From: Endomicrobium sp.
GTDB taxonomy: Bacteria > Elusimicrobiota > Endomicrobiia > Endomicrobiales > Endomicrobiaceae
Length of the DNA: 17,315 nt
Assembly (NCBI GenBank): GCA_031277075.1
Contig: JAISLV010000027.1
Coordinates: 1-17,315 of the forward strand
Direction: 5' to 3'
The position numbers and the translations under genes are program-made. Below, one piece after another: positions 1 through 5,948 of the stretch. The notes under the pieces were generated by a model. It had not been told where the DNA came from. It did no database searches and worked only from the letters and a program-made list of their open reading frames with translations. Numbering within the stretch: position 1 is the stretch's first letter; every line of letters begins with the position of its first letter.

Positions 1-503
1 ATATCAAACAAAGCGGCGGGTGGATTGCTTATGCTTTCAACAAAAATCGCTTTAGTGTCGGGCTTTATCTCTTTTTCAAGCTCTTTTACGTTTTCAATAT
101 TTTGAGAAAAATCAAAATGTATGCCAAAACGCGGCAAAATGGATTTATAACTTTCGTAAGTTCCGCCGTAAAGATACGGGCTTGTAAGTATTCTTCCGCC
201 GCCTTCGGCAAGCGCAAACAGCGTATAAGTTATAGCAGCCATTCCGCTAGACAAAGCCAAAGCCGCCGCACCGCCGTCTAATGCCGCGACTCTTTTTTCA
301 AGCACGTCTACCGTAGGATTATTGATTCTCGTATAAAGCCAAGCGTCTTCTTGATAAGACACAATTCTATTTGCTCTCTGCGTGCCGCCCAAATCGTAGG
401 ATGCGGTTTGGTAAATAGGCACTGAAGTAGCATAATTGTGTTCTTTGGGATTATATCCCGCTCTTATTTTTAAAGTATCAAATTTTTGCTTGTTGTTTGA
501 CAT
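1..503 (-). CDS. metY: O-acetylhomoserine aminocarboxypropyltransferase-type PLP enzyme (N-terminal part, cut by window edge)
   Basis: This is the N-terminal 167 residues of a Cys/Met-metabolism PLP-dependent enzyme. The start is ATG at 503-501 and the gene runs off the left edge. The translation begins MSNNKQKFDTLKIRAGYNP and contains SVPIYQTASYDLGG, LYTRINNPTVDVLEKRVAAL and LSSGMAAITY. These are the hallmark N-terminal segments of the O-acetylhomoserine/O-succinylhomoserine sulfhydrylase and methionine gamma-lyase fold family, where the YxRxxNPT stretch belongs to the PLP/substrate site and SGMAA is the phosphate-binding loop. MetY makes homocysteine from O-acetylhomoserine and sulfide. The long form beginning with the 'FDTLKIRAGY' type of start fits MetY best, but the catalytic lysine lies outside the window, so gamma-lyase activity is not excluded. 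A strong ribosome binding site (AAAGGAG, 8 nt spacing, 511-519) supports the start. A 59-aa gene ends just upstream at 522, so the two are probably co-transcribed from the promoter at 865-893. Confidence 0.88.
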   Translation of the reverse strand, partial: MSNNKQKFDTLKIRAGYNPKEHNYATSVPIYQTASYDLGGTQRANRIVSYQEDAWLYTRINNPTVDVLEKRVAALDGGAAALALSSGMAAITYTLFALAEGGGRILTSPYLYGGTYESYKSILPRFGIHFDFSQNIENVKELEKEIKPDTKAIFVESISNPPAALFD

Positions 504-521
504 TTATAACATCTCCTTTAG

Positions 522-701
522 TTATTTAAACAGTTTAAGCGAGTCAAATATTCTAATGCAATCTTCTATGAGAACTCCTATATTGCTTACATATAATGTA
601 GATATGTTATTATAATCGCTTGTCTTGTGATAATTCTTTAACGCAACAGTTCTTGCATAATCTTGAAGATTTTGTGAATAAGTAGTTTTTAAATTTTTCA
701 T
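522..701 (-). CDS. Small unrecognised protein (59 aa) upstream of metY
   Basis: This small open reading frame has ATG at 701-699 and TAA at 524-522. The translation begins MKNLKTTYSQNLQDYARTVA and ends RIFDSLKLFK. An AGAGG-type ribosome binding site lies 5 nt upstream of the ATG. The stop falls just before the metY ribosome binding site, so the two genes look like a translationally adjacent pair on one transcript. The protein has no obvious signal peptide or membrane segment. It is mixed-charge with a hydrophobic, possibly helical C-terminal third and a single Cys at residue 48. I do not recognise a family. It could be a genuine small protein linked to MetY (for example a regulator or partner) or a translated leader controlling metY. 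Coding status rests on the start, the ribosome binding site, the position and the good upstream promoter. No homology evidence is available. Confidence 0.55.
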   Translation of the reverse strand: MKNLKTTYSQNLQDYARTVALKNYHKTSDYNNISTLYVSNIGVLIEDCIRIFDSLKLFK

Positions 702-864
702 TTAGACCTCTTTTTACAGATAAAATGTTAATTACTAAAATAAGTAAACAAATTATCCGCGCATTCGCATTTGAGAATACGTGAGGTTTTTACAGCAGCT
801 TATTGAAATGGTGAGTAATGTATAAAGTTTATTCATATTAAAGCTATATGTTTTATTTGAGATG
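702..864 (-). promoter_or_regulatory. Long 5' leader of the sORF-metY transcript
   Basis: About 157 nt separate the expected transcription start (near 858) from the small ORF's ATG, which is long for a plain untranslated leader. The leader holds a possible 27-codon upstream reading frame (836-753) with a Cys-Cys pair (codons 14-15) and two Met codons near its end, but no convincing ribosome binding site. It also holds ACCTC at 783-787 (minus strand), complementary to the GAGGT of the sORF ribosome binding site, and the string CTGTAAAAA occurs twice (before ACCTC and before GAGGT). I see no match to SAM-I, SAM-II or T-box consensus elements and no strong internal terminator. A regulatory role is an inference from length and these features. 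Confidence 0.35.
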
Positions 865-893
865 ATTGTAAATAAATAAAATTTTTTTGTCAA
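865..893 (-). promoter_or_regulatory. Sigma70-type promoter for the sORF-metY unit
   Basis: On the minus strand a perfect -35 box TTGACA (888-893) is separated by exactly 17 bp of A/T-only sequence (871-887) from a -10 box TACAAT (865-870), which matches TATAAT at five of six positions. This is the best promoter in the window. It points at the small gene at 522-701 and metY. The start of transcription is expected around 858. Confidence 0.75.
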
Positions 894-936
894 GCATTAT
901 TTTTTAAAACATATATGTTTGATTAATTTTTAGAGA

Positions 937-1006
937 ATAAAAAAACGGCGACGATGACAGTATACGCCATTTGCAAAACAGGCAAAGTTTGACGCAAGTT
1001 GCCGTT
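937..1006 (-). terminator. Possible intrinsic terminator insulating metY from upstream transcription
   Basis: The arms AACGGCGAC (944-952) and GTTGCCGTT (998-1006) can pair over 9 bp with one G-U. On the minus strand the descending arm runs directly into seven T residues (GCCGTTTTTTTATT). The loop is long (about 45 nt) and contains a nested TTTGC/GCAAA pairing (970-986). The position, downstream of pckG and directly before the metY promoter, suits a back-up terminator. The long loop is the reason for moderate confidence. Confidence 0.4.
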
Positions 1007-1083
1007 ATTTCTATTTATTTTATAAAGCGGCGTCTAGTTTTTCCGACGAGAGCTTTGACTGTCAAGCCGTTTAAAAAATATAT

Positions 1084-1099
1084 GTTTTTAGAGACACCC
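1084..1099 (+). repeat. Copy of intergenic repeat GTTTTTAGAGACRCCC
   Basis: GTTTTTAGAGACACCC here matches GTTTTTAGAGACGCCC at 14997-15012 at 15 of 16 positions. The inverse of the same core is at 14836-14849. All copies lie in the two largest intergenic spaces of the window, which suggests a dispersed non-coding repeat. Confidence 0.5.
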
Positions 1100-1120
1100 T
1101 AAAAGGAAGGACAAATATAT

Positions 1121-1150
1121 AACTGCAGACCCTGAAATAAATTCAGGGCG
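1121..1150 (+). repeat. Copy of intergenic repeat AACTGCAGnCCCTGAA, with hairpin
   Basis: AACTGCAGACCCTGAA is shared with 16721-16736 (15 of 16 positions identical), and similarity continues through A-rich sequence into TTCAsGGCG. In this copy CCCTGAA (1130-1136) and TTCAGGG (1142-1148) form a perfect 7-bp stem with a 5-nt loop. It lies 3' of pckG and 5' of the metY unit. Confidence 0.5.
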
Positions 1151-1170
1151 ACGGGCGGAAAGTAATTATA

Positions 1171-1213
1171 AAAACAAAAAGAAGTTTGCAAACTTTGTTT
1201 GCAAACTTCTTTT
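1171..1213 (-). terminator. Intrinsic terminator of pckG
   Basis: A perfect 12-bp stem, GAAGTTTGCAAA (1181-1192) with TTTGCAAACTTC (1198-1209), has a 5-nt loop. On the minus strand it is followed by TTTTTGTTTT (1171-1180). It begins about 32 nt after the pckG stop codon. Flanking A and T runs on both sides would let it work in both directions. Confidence 0.8.
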
Positions 1214-1244
1214 GCGACGCATAAACTCGGAAGCGTAAAATGTC

Positions 1245-3008
1245 TTAGGATACGGCTTTTTTTAGGACTGCTAGGTGATTTTTTAGCTGCGGCGGAATTT
1301 TATCGCCGAACTTTGCGTAAAATTCTTCTATCATAACGGTTTCTTTTTTCCAATCTTCTTTGTTTACGTTTAGAAGTTTGTCCACCGTTTCTTCTGAAAT
1401 TTCAAGTCCCGAAACGTCTATCGCGCCTTTTTCGGGCGACAGTCCTACCGCTGTTTCTACGGCGTTTGCTTTATTTTCAATTCTGTCTATCATCCATTTT
1501 ATTATGCGGGAATTATCTCTAAAACCGGGCCACATAAATTTGCCGTTTTCGTCTTTTCTAAACCAGTTGACCATAAAAATTTTCGGCTGTTTTTTTAGGT
1601 TCTTTCCCATATCAAGCCAATGCTTGAAATAGTCGCCCATATTGTATCCGCAAAAAGGAAGCATTGCCATAGGGTCGCGCCGAACAATGCCTTGCGTTCC
1701 TCCCGCCGCCGCAGTGGTTTCTGAACCTATAATTGAAGCGGCGAAAACGCCCGCGTCCCAGTTTTTGGCTTCATATACGAGGGGGATAGTTCCCGCTCTT
1801 CTTCCGCCGAAAATTATCCCTGAAATCGGAACTCCGTTAGGGTTGTCGTATTCTGGCGATAACGAGGGGCAATTGTAAATTGAAACCGTAAATCTTGAGT
1901 TTGGGTGAGCCGCGCCTTTCCCCGACTTTTCGTCGTATTTCTGACCTTGCCAATCTGTTAAATCCGAAGGTTTGTCGGACAATCCTTCCCACCACGGCGA
2001 ATTGTTTGAATTGTCAATCGCCGTATTTGTAAAAAGCGTGGGGAAAAAATTATTGTTTTTAAGCGTTTCTATCATTACGGGGTTTGTTTTTAAACTTGTT
2101 CCCGGAGCCACTCCAAAAAAGCCCGCTTCGGGGTTAATCGCGTAAAGCTGTCCGTCTTCGGCTATGTTGAGCCACGCTATATCGTCGCCGAGCGTAAAAA
2201 CTTTATATCCCGGCAAAACTGGCTGTAAAAGCGCAAGATTAGTTTTGCCGCAAGCCGAAGGGAAAGCCGCCAAGAAATAAGTGATTTTCCCGTCGGGCGA
2301 TTGAACGCCTATTATTATCATATGTTCCGCAAGCCAGCCCTCCTGCCTGCCTAAATACGAAGCTATTCTCAAAGAATAACATTTTTTCCCAAGCAGCGCG
2401 TTTCCGCCGTAGCCAGAGCCGAAACTCATCACTAAATTTTCCTGCGGAAAGTGCATTATAAATCTTCTCTCGGGGTTTATGTCGCCGACGGAATGGATGC
2501 CTCTGAAAAAATCGCTAGAGTTTCCTATTCTTTCTACCGCTTGTTTTCCCGCTTTAGACATAATGCGCATGCTCAAAGCGACATATACGGAATCGGTAAC
2601 TTCAACGCAGTTTTTTGCGTATTTAGATTTCACGCCGCCCATGACGAAAGGAATTACATACATTGTTCTTCCTTTCATACAGCCTTTCATAAACGCGTTC
2701 ATTTTCGCTTTAGCTTCGTCTGGGGGAATCCAATTGTTGTTAGGTCCAGCCTCTTCTTTTGTCGGAGCGCAGACGAAAGTTAAATGTTCCGTTCTTGCGA
2801 CGTCGTTGGGGTTAGAACGGTGAAAATATGAATTAGGATATTCTCTTTCGTTTAGTTTTGTTAAAACCGTTCTGCCGTCAAGCGTTTCTTTTTGCGCCTG
2901 TTGCGCAAGTTCTTTAGCTTCTTCTTCCGAGCCGTCCATAATATAGACTTTGTCGGGCTGTAAAAAGTCCTGCATTTCTTTTACAAAAAGTTCAAAGGGG
3001 TTTGCCAT
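1245..3008 (-). CDS. pckG: Phosphoenolpyruvate carboxykinase (GTP)
   Basis: Catalyses oxaloacetate + GTP <-> PEP + CO2 + GDP in the cytosol. In fermentative anaerobes it often runs toward oxaloacetate as well as toward PEP. The 587-aa length is normal for the GTP-dependent family (about 600 aa). Visible family motifs are the phosphate-binding kinase-1a loop FPSACGKTN (249-257) with the reactive Cys253, the kinase-2 motif GDDIAW (274-279) with the metal-binding Asp, the stretch SFGSGYGGNALLGKKC (195-210) with the metal-site lysine, His229, R72 in the N-terminal substrate-binding part, and NPEAGFFGVAPGTS (292-305). The C-terminal RKDENGKFMWPGF segment belongs to the nucleotide/lid region. No truncation or missing key residue was seen. 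The ATG at 3008 has an AAAGGA ribosome binding site about 10 nt upstream. The gene is separated from ndk by about 160 bp and ends at a strong hairpin terminator, so it may be the last gene of its transcript or monocistronic. No clear promoter was found. Confidence 0.97.
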   Translation of the reverse strand: MANPFELFVKEMQDFLQPDKVYIMDGSEEEAKELAQQAQKETLDGRTVLTKLNEREYPNSYFHRSNPNDVARTEHLTFVCAPTKEEAGPNNNWIPPDEAKAKMNAFMKGCMKGRTMYVIPFVMGGVKSKYAKNCVEVTDSVYVALSMRIMSKAGKQAVERIGNSSDFFRGIHSVGDINPERRFIMHFPQENLVMSFGSGYGGNALLGKKCYSLRIASYLGRQEGWLAEHMIIIGVQSPDGKITYFLAAFPSACGKTNLALLQPVLPGYKVFTLGDDIAWLNIAEDGQLYAINPEAGFFGVAPGTSLKTNPVMIETLKNNNFFPTLFTNTAIDNSNNSPWWEGLSDKPSDLTDWQGQKYDEKSGKGAAHPNSRFTVSIYNCPSLSPEYDNPNGVPISGIIFGGRRAGTIPLVYEAKNWDAGVFAASIIGSETTAAAGGTQGIVRRDPMAMLPFCGYNMGDYFKHWLDMGKNLKKQPKIFMVNWFRKDENGKFMWPGFRDNSRIIKWMIDRIENKANAVETAVGLSPEKGAIDVSGLEISEETVDKLLNVNKEDWKKETVMIEEFYAKFGDKIPPQLKNHLAVLKKAVS

Positions 3009-3167
3009 TGTTTCAAAATCCTTTCAACAATATAGTTCCTTGCCCCCGAGCCGCTAAAATTATTCGCTGTTTCCAAAGTTTCGTTTGGAATTCGTATTTC
3101 GCGGCTTGACAAGCTTTACGGGCGTGCTGCGATATAGCTGCGGTCAAAATTTAAATGCGCGGCGGGT

Positions 3168-3683
3168 TTAAGCCCACGCCGTTTCTTTTTTATTTTCAAT
3201 TGTAATCTCTTTCGTCGGATAAATATTGTAGACTATTTCTTCGGGCTTAAACCAAAGTTTTATTTCTCTTTCGGCTTCAGAAATTTCCGAAGAGCAATGG
3301 ACGACGTTTTCGTAGACGCCTTTTGTCGTTATTCTTCCATAAGCTCCGCGTATAGATATGGGGTCGGCTTCTTCGGGGTTTGTCGCGCCCGCAATTTTTC
3401 TCATTCTGGCTATTGCGTCTTCCCCTTGATAAACAAAAGCCAACACTCTGTCCCAAGGCGCGCCGCCGAAAATTTTCCCCTGAATATAATCTAAAAGCTC
3501 GGGGAAAAACGGCTTATCTTTTAACTGCCAATAATGTTTTTCGGCAAGTTCCCTGCTGACTTTAACGGTTTTAGAGCCGATAATTACCATTCTGGCTTCC
3601 GAAAGTTTGGTTAAAATATTTCCCGTAAGAGATTTTTTTACCCCGTCGGGCTTAATCAAAATTAAAAGCTGTTCTACAGCCAT
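3168..3683 (-). CDS. ndk: Nucleoside diphosphate kinase, long variant
   Basis: Transfers the gamma-phosphate from NTP to NDP through a phospho-histidine. Numbered from the first of two adjacent Met codons (3686), recognisable family positions are K12 in LLILIKPDGV, F60 in DKPFF, R96, T102 in GATNPEEA, R113 in SIRGAYG, N127 and the catalytic H130. The protein is 171-172 aa against about 140 for typical bacterial enzymes. There are about 8 extra residues between F60 and R96, about 4 more before N127, and a C-terminal extension after KLWFKPEEIV. The usual HGSDS after the catalytic His reads HCSSE here. Two ATG codons are adjacent (3686 and 3683). The AAGGAG site is 4 nt from the first and 7 nt from the second, so I prefer 3683. 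It is flanked by intergenic spaces on both sides. A weak promoter candidate lies upstream at 3795-3824. Confidence 0.92.
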   Translation of the reverse strand: MAVEQLLILIKPDGVKKSLTGNILTKLSEARMVIIGSKTVKVSRELAEKHYWQLKDKPFFPELLDYIQGKIFGGAPWDRVLAFVYQGEDAIARMRKIAGATNPEEADPISIRGAYGRITTKGVYENVVHCSSEISEAEREIKLWFKPEEIVYNIYPTKEITIENKKETAWA

Positions 3684-3709
3684 CATATTTCTCCTTGTTT
3701 ATAAATATT

Positions 3710-3757
3710 AACGCATAGAAGCATGGCTGCGACTATTTTCCCATGCGTCTATGCGTT
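3710..3757. repeat. 17-bp imperfect palindrome in the ndk upstream region
   Basis: The left arm AACGCATAGAAGCATGG (3710-3726) and right arm CCATGCGTCTATGCGTT (3741-3757) are inverted repeats with one mismatch and a 14-nt loop. The element sits 24-70 bp upstream of the ndk start, inside the probable 5' leader. It is followed by more ATGCG/CGCAT-rich sequence up to about 3780. There is no T-run after it in either direction, so a simple terminator is unlikely. A REP-like element, an operator or an mRNA structure are all possible. Confidence 0.6.
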
Positions 3758-3794
3758 CTTGCATTCGCATATTGATGCGCCTATCTGTTAAGTT

Positions 3795-3824
3795 ATTATA
3801 TAAAAATAAGAGTTTATCGCGCAA
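3795..3824 (-). promoter_or_regulatory. Candidate ndk promoter (weak -35)
   Basis: On the minus strand a perfect TATAAT (3795-3800) lies 18 bp downstream of TTGCGC (3819-3824), which shares only the TTG of the -35 consensus. It lies directly after the rmlA stop codon and upstream of the palindrome and ndk, which is where an ndk promoter would be expected. Confidence 0.35.
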
Positions 3825-3828
3825 GAAC

Positions 3829-4719
3829 CTAGCCGCATTCTTTGCCCGCTGTCTCCGCCAGCCTTATCAAATAGTTTTTGTAATCGTCGGGCAAATTTTG
3901 CGCCAGCGATAAAAGCTCTTCTTTTGTTATATATCCGTTTCTATACGCTATTTCTTCGGGGCAGCTTATCATAAATCCCTGTCTTTCTTCAATAGTTTTA
4001 ATAAACAGCGAAGCGTCAAGCAGGGATTCGTAAGTTCCAGCGTCAAGCCACGAATACCCTCTGCCTAAAAGCTCCACTCTCATCTTTCCTTTCTTGAGAT
4101 ACGCTTCGTTGACGTCCGTAATTTCAAGTTCGCCGCGCGGCGAAGGTTTTATTGATTTAGCTGCGTTTATTACGTCGTTGTCGTAAAAGTATAAGCCCGT
4201 TACAGCCCAATTTGATTTTGGTTTTTTTGGTTTTTCAACAATAGATACGGGCGCATTGTTTTTGTCAAGCTCGACTATTCCGTATCTTTGGGGGTCTTTT
4301 ACGTAATATGCAAACACCGTCGCGCCATTGTTATTTTGCGCGGCAGATTTAAGCAGTTTTGAAAAACCGTGTCCGTAAAAAATATTGTCGCCTAAAATTA
4401 AAGCCGCATTGTCTTTGCCTATAAAATTTTCGCCTATTATAAAAGCCTCGGCAAGCCCTTTAGGCTCTTCCTGCAAAGCGTATTCAATATTTAAGCCGAA
4501 CTGTTTCCCGTTTGAAAATAACTTTTCAATGCGCGGCAAAGTGTCGCCGTTTGAAATTATTAAAATGTCCCTGATGTCTGCAAGCATTAAAGCCGACAGC
4601 GGATAATAAATCATCGGCTTATTGTAGACCGGCAAAAGCTGTTTGCTTACCGCTTTAGTAATAGGGTAAAGCCTTGTGGCTTTGCCTCCCGCAAGAATAA
4701 TTCCTTTAGTCGTTTTCAT
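3829..4719 (-). CDS. rmlA: Glucose-1-phosphate thymidylyltransferase
   Basis: Makes dTDP-glucose from dTTP and glucose-1-phosphate, the first step toward dTDP-rhamnose and related sugars for surface polysaccharide. The reading frame opens at ATG 4731, but the ribosome binding site GGAG lies 6 nt before the internal ATG at 4719, so I choose 4719 (296 aa, the usual length of about 290). Numbered from there, the nucleotide-binding stretch is GIILAGGKATRLYP (6-19), then K26QLLPVY, KPMIYYPLS (34-42), the deoxythymidine/sugar-site QEEPKGLAEA (83-92), the metal-binding D111 in LGDNIFYG, and WLDAGTYESLLDAS near 225-240. The signature is slightly unusual: GGKATR instead of the common GGSGTR. The start overlaps the end of the TadG-like gene by 14 nt, which suggests translational coupling with the pseudopilin block. 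No other rml genes are in the window. Confidence 0.94.
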   Translation of the reverse strand: MKTTKGIILAGGKATRLYPITKAVSKQLLPVYNKPMIYYPLSALMLADIRDILIISNGDTLPRIEKLFSNGKQFGLNIEYALQEEPKGLAEAFIIGENFIGKDNAALILGDNIFYGHGFSKLLKSAAQNNNGATVFAYYVKDPQRYGIVELDKNNAPVSIVEKPKKPKSNWAVTGLYFYDNDVINAAKSIKPSPRGELEITDVNEAYLKKGKMRVELLGRGYSWLDAGTYESLLDASLFIKTIEERQGFMISCPEEIAYRNGYITKEELLSLAQNLPDDYKNYLIRLAETAGKECG

Positions 4720-5947
4720 TGTAATCTCCATTGCCGTTGTTTTCTTCTTCGGTCTTATAAGGAACCAAATGCGCTCCCCACCCGCCCATTTTGGCGTCGT
4801 TGTAACGGGTTATAGGCGACTGCTCTTTGCCTTCGTCTATCTTAGCAAGCATATAAACAGTCCTAAGCGCCAGATACGCCGTTATTCCTATAGTCAATAA
4901 TTTATAAGGCGTTTTGTCTTCAGCTAAAACTTTCAACACATAAACGCCGCCTTGAATAAGCAAACTTCCGTAGGTAAATAACGTTATGTCGGACGGTCCG
5001 ATTAAATCGCTTTCCTGCGTGGGAAACATCGTCCCTTTAGTATTGTAAATCGCAGAGGCGCTATAGGCAAACATTTGAGGATATTTTATATCTAACCATC
5101 TTGTAAAAATCGGGGCGTTTGACGAAGAATCTTTTTTCCTTAAAATCACGGCTATTTTTTGGTCTGAAAAATTGTCCGCCGCCACATACCAAGATTCAGG
5201 GTCGGTTTCATAAACTTTTTCTTCATACATATCTTCAGACATCCCAAGCATATTTTCAACATATTCAAAAATTTCCTCGTCTACGGCGTCTCCGAGCTTT
5301 TCCATAGCAATTTTCATAATATCGGCAAGCGGGAAAGGATTTGCGACGGTATGAGGCAAAATGTCTACGTCAATATTTACGGTTTTTAAATATTTTATGC
5401 CTTTTGAGTTTCTCTTCAAGCCGAAATATTTTTGCGCATTGCTTTTTGTCGGCAAAATCTCAGAAAACGAAAGCATTAACGGCAATACCGCAAGGTTATA
5501 CGAACTTTCGCTATTGTATTGAAAAACCAGTTTTTCCAAATATAAAAGATGAGATTGTAAAGCTAAATCTTGAGCCGACTTTAAAGCGTCGACGACATTT
5601 TTTAATTCCGCTACGTCTTCGTCTAACTCTCTTACTCCGCTGCCGCTTTCGTTATCGCCCCAAATTAGCGCGGCGACGGCGTTTGAGGTATACGTCGGAA
5701 ACTGTATAAATTCCGGTTTTGTGCCTGCGGCTAAACAGTTCCCTATCAAATAATTTAAACCGCCCACAAAATTCATTACTCTAGCTTTATGCGTAGCTGC
5801 GGAAAGCGCTATATTGTCCGCTTCGTTTTGCATAATCATTCTGTCGCGTATAAGTTTAGCTATGTTTAACATCATAGCCCAGCTGATAACTAAAATTAAT
5901 ACGAATATAAGAAAATAATATAAAGTCTGCCCTTTAGCGTTGTTCAA
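4706..5947 (-). CDS. TadG-like membrane-anchored pilus/secretion-associated protein
   Basis: This 413-aa protein has one N-terminal membrane helix (about 8-30) right after the short leader MNNAKGQ. The following stretch RMIMQNEADNIALSAATHKA is typical of the N-terminus of Tad-pilus TadE/TadG-type proteins. Residues 100-145 look helical. A segment at about 292-322 (AYSASAIYNTKGTMFPTQ) resembles the C-terminal region of TadG-like proteins. A second hydrophobic helix lies at about 350-368, and the tail is Asn/Glu-rich and hydrophilic. No von Willebrand A domain is recognisable. The start is TTG at 5947-5945, supported by GGAG 9 nt upstream and a 1-nt gap after the preceding gene's stop. Its end overlaps rmlA. 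The function is not proven by sequence. A role in a Tad-like pilus or envelope complex is inferred from the N-terminus and neighbours. Confidence 0.7.
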   Translation of the reverse strand: MNNAKGQTLYYFLIFVLILVISWAMMLNIAKLIRDRMIMQNEADNIALSAATHKARVMNFVGGLNYLIGNCLAAGTKPEFIQFPTYTSNAVAALIWGDNESGSGVRELDEDVAELKNVVDALKSAQDLALQSHLLYLEKLVFQYNSESSYNLAVLPLMLSFSEILPTKSNAQKYFGLKRNSKGIKYLKTVNIDVDILPHTVANPFPLADIMKIAMEKLGDAVDEEIFEYVENMLGMSEDMYEEKVYETDPESWYVAADNFSDQKIAVILRKKDSSSNAPIFTRWLDIKYPQMFAYSASAIYNTKGTMFPTQESDLIGPSDITLFTYGSLLIQGGVYVLKVLAEDKTPYKLLTIGITAYLALRTVYMLAKIDEGKEQSPITRYNDAKMGGWGAHLVPYKTEEENNGNGDYNEND

Positions 5948-5948
5948 T

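Larger units (their letters stand above)
702..1244. other. 543-bp intergenic region between pckG and the sORF-metY unit
   Basis: No further coding sequence is apparent here. From left to right the stretch contains the metY leader, the promoter at 865-893, a terminator-like stem-loop at 937-1006, a copy of the GTTTTTAGAGAC repeat (1084-1099), a copy of the AACTGCAG repeat with a perfect CCCTGAA/TTCAGGG hairpin (1121-1150), and the pckG terminator (1171-1213). A/T-rich near-repeats containing ATATATGTTT occur at about 911-920 and 1079-1088. Each lies close to a TTTTTAGAGA string. Confidence 0.6.

Noticed and set aside
702..864. SAM riboswitch or T-box before metY
   Set aside because: No recognisable SAM-I/SAM-II core and no T-box sequence were found, and no clear leader terminator. 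It is kept only as an undefined leader.
2451..2823. Two overlapping plus-strand frames of 110 and 114 aa
   Set aside because: Both are antisense to pckG and overlap each other in different frames. pckG motifs fully explain this DNA.
3104..3140. TTGACA and GATATA on the plus strand between ndk and pckG
   Set aside because: The spacing (19 bp or more) and the -10 are poor, and no plus-strand gene follows. Probably chance.
4720..4731. Upstream ATG of rmlA
   Set aside because: It would place the GGAG ribosome binding site inside the coding sequence. The ATG at 4719 has ideal 6-nt spacing and gives the family's usual length.
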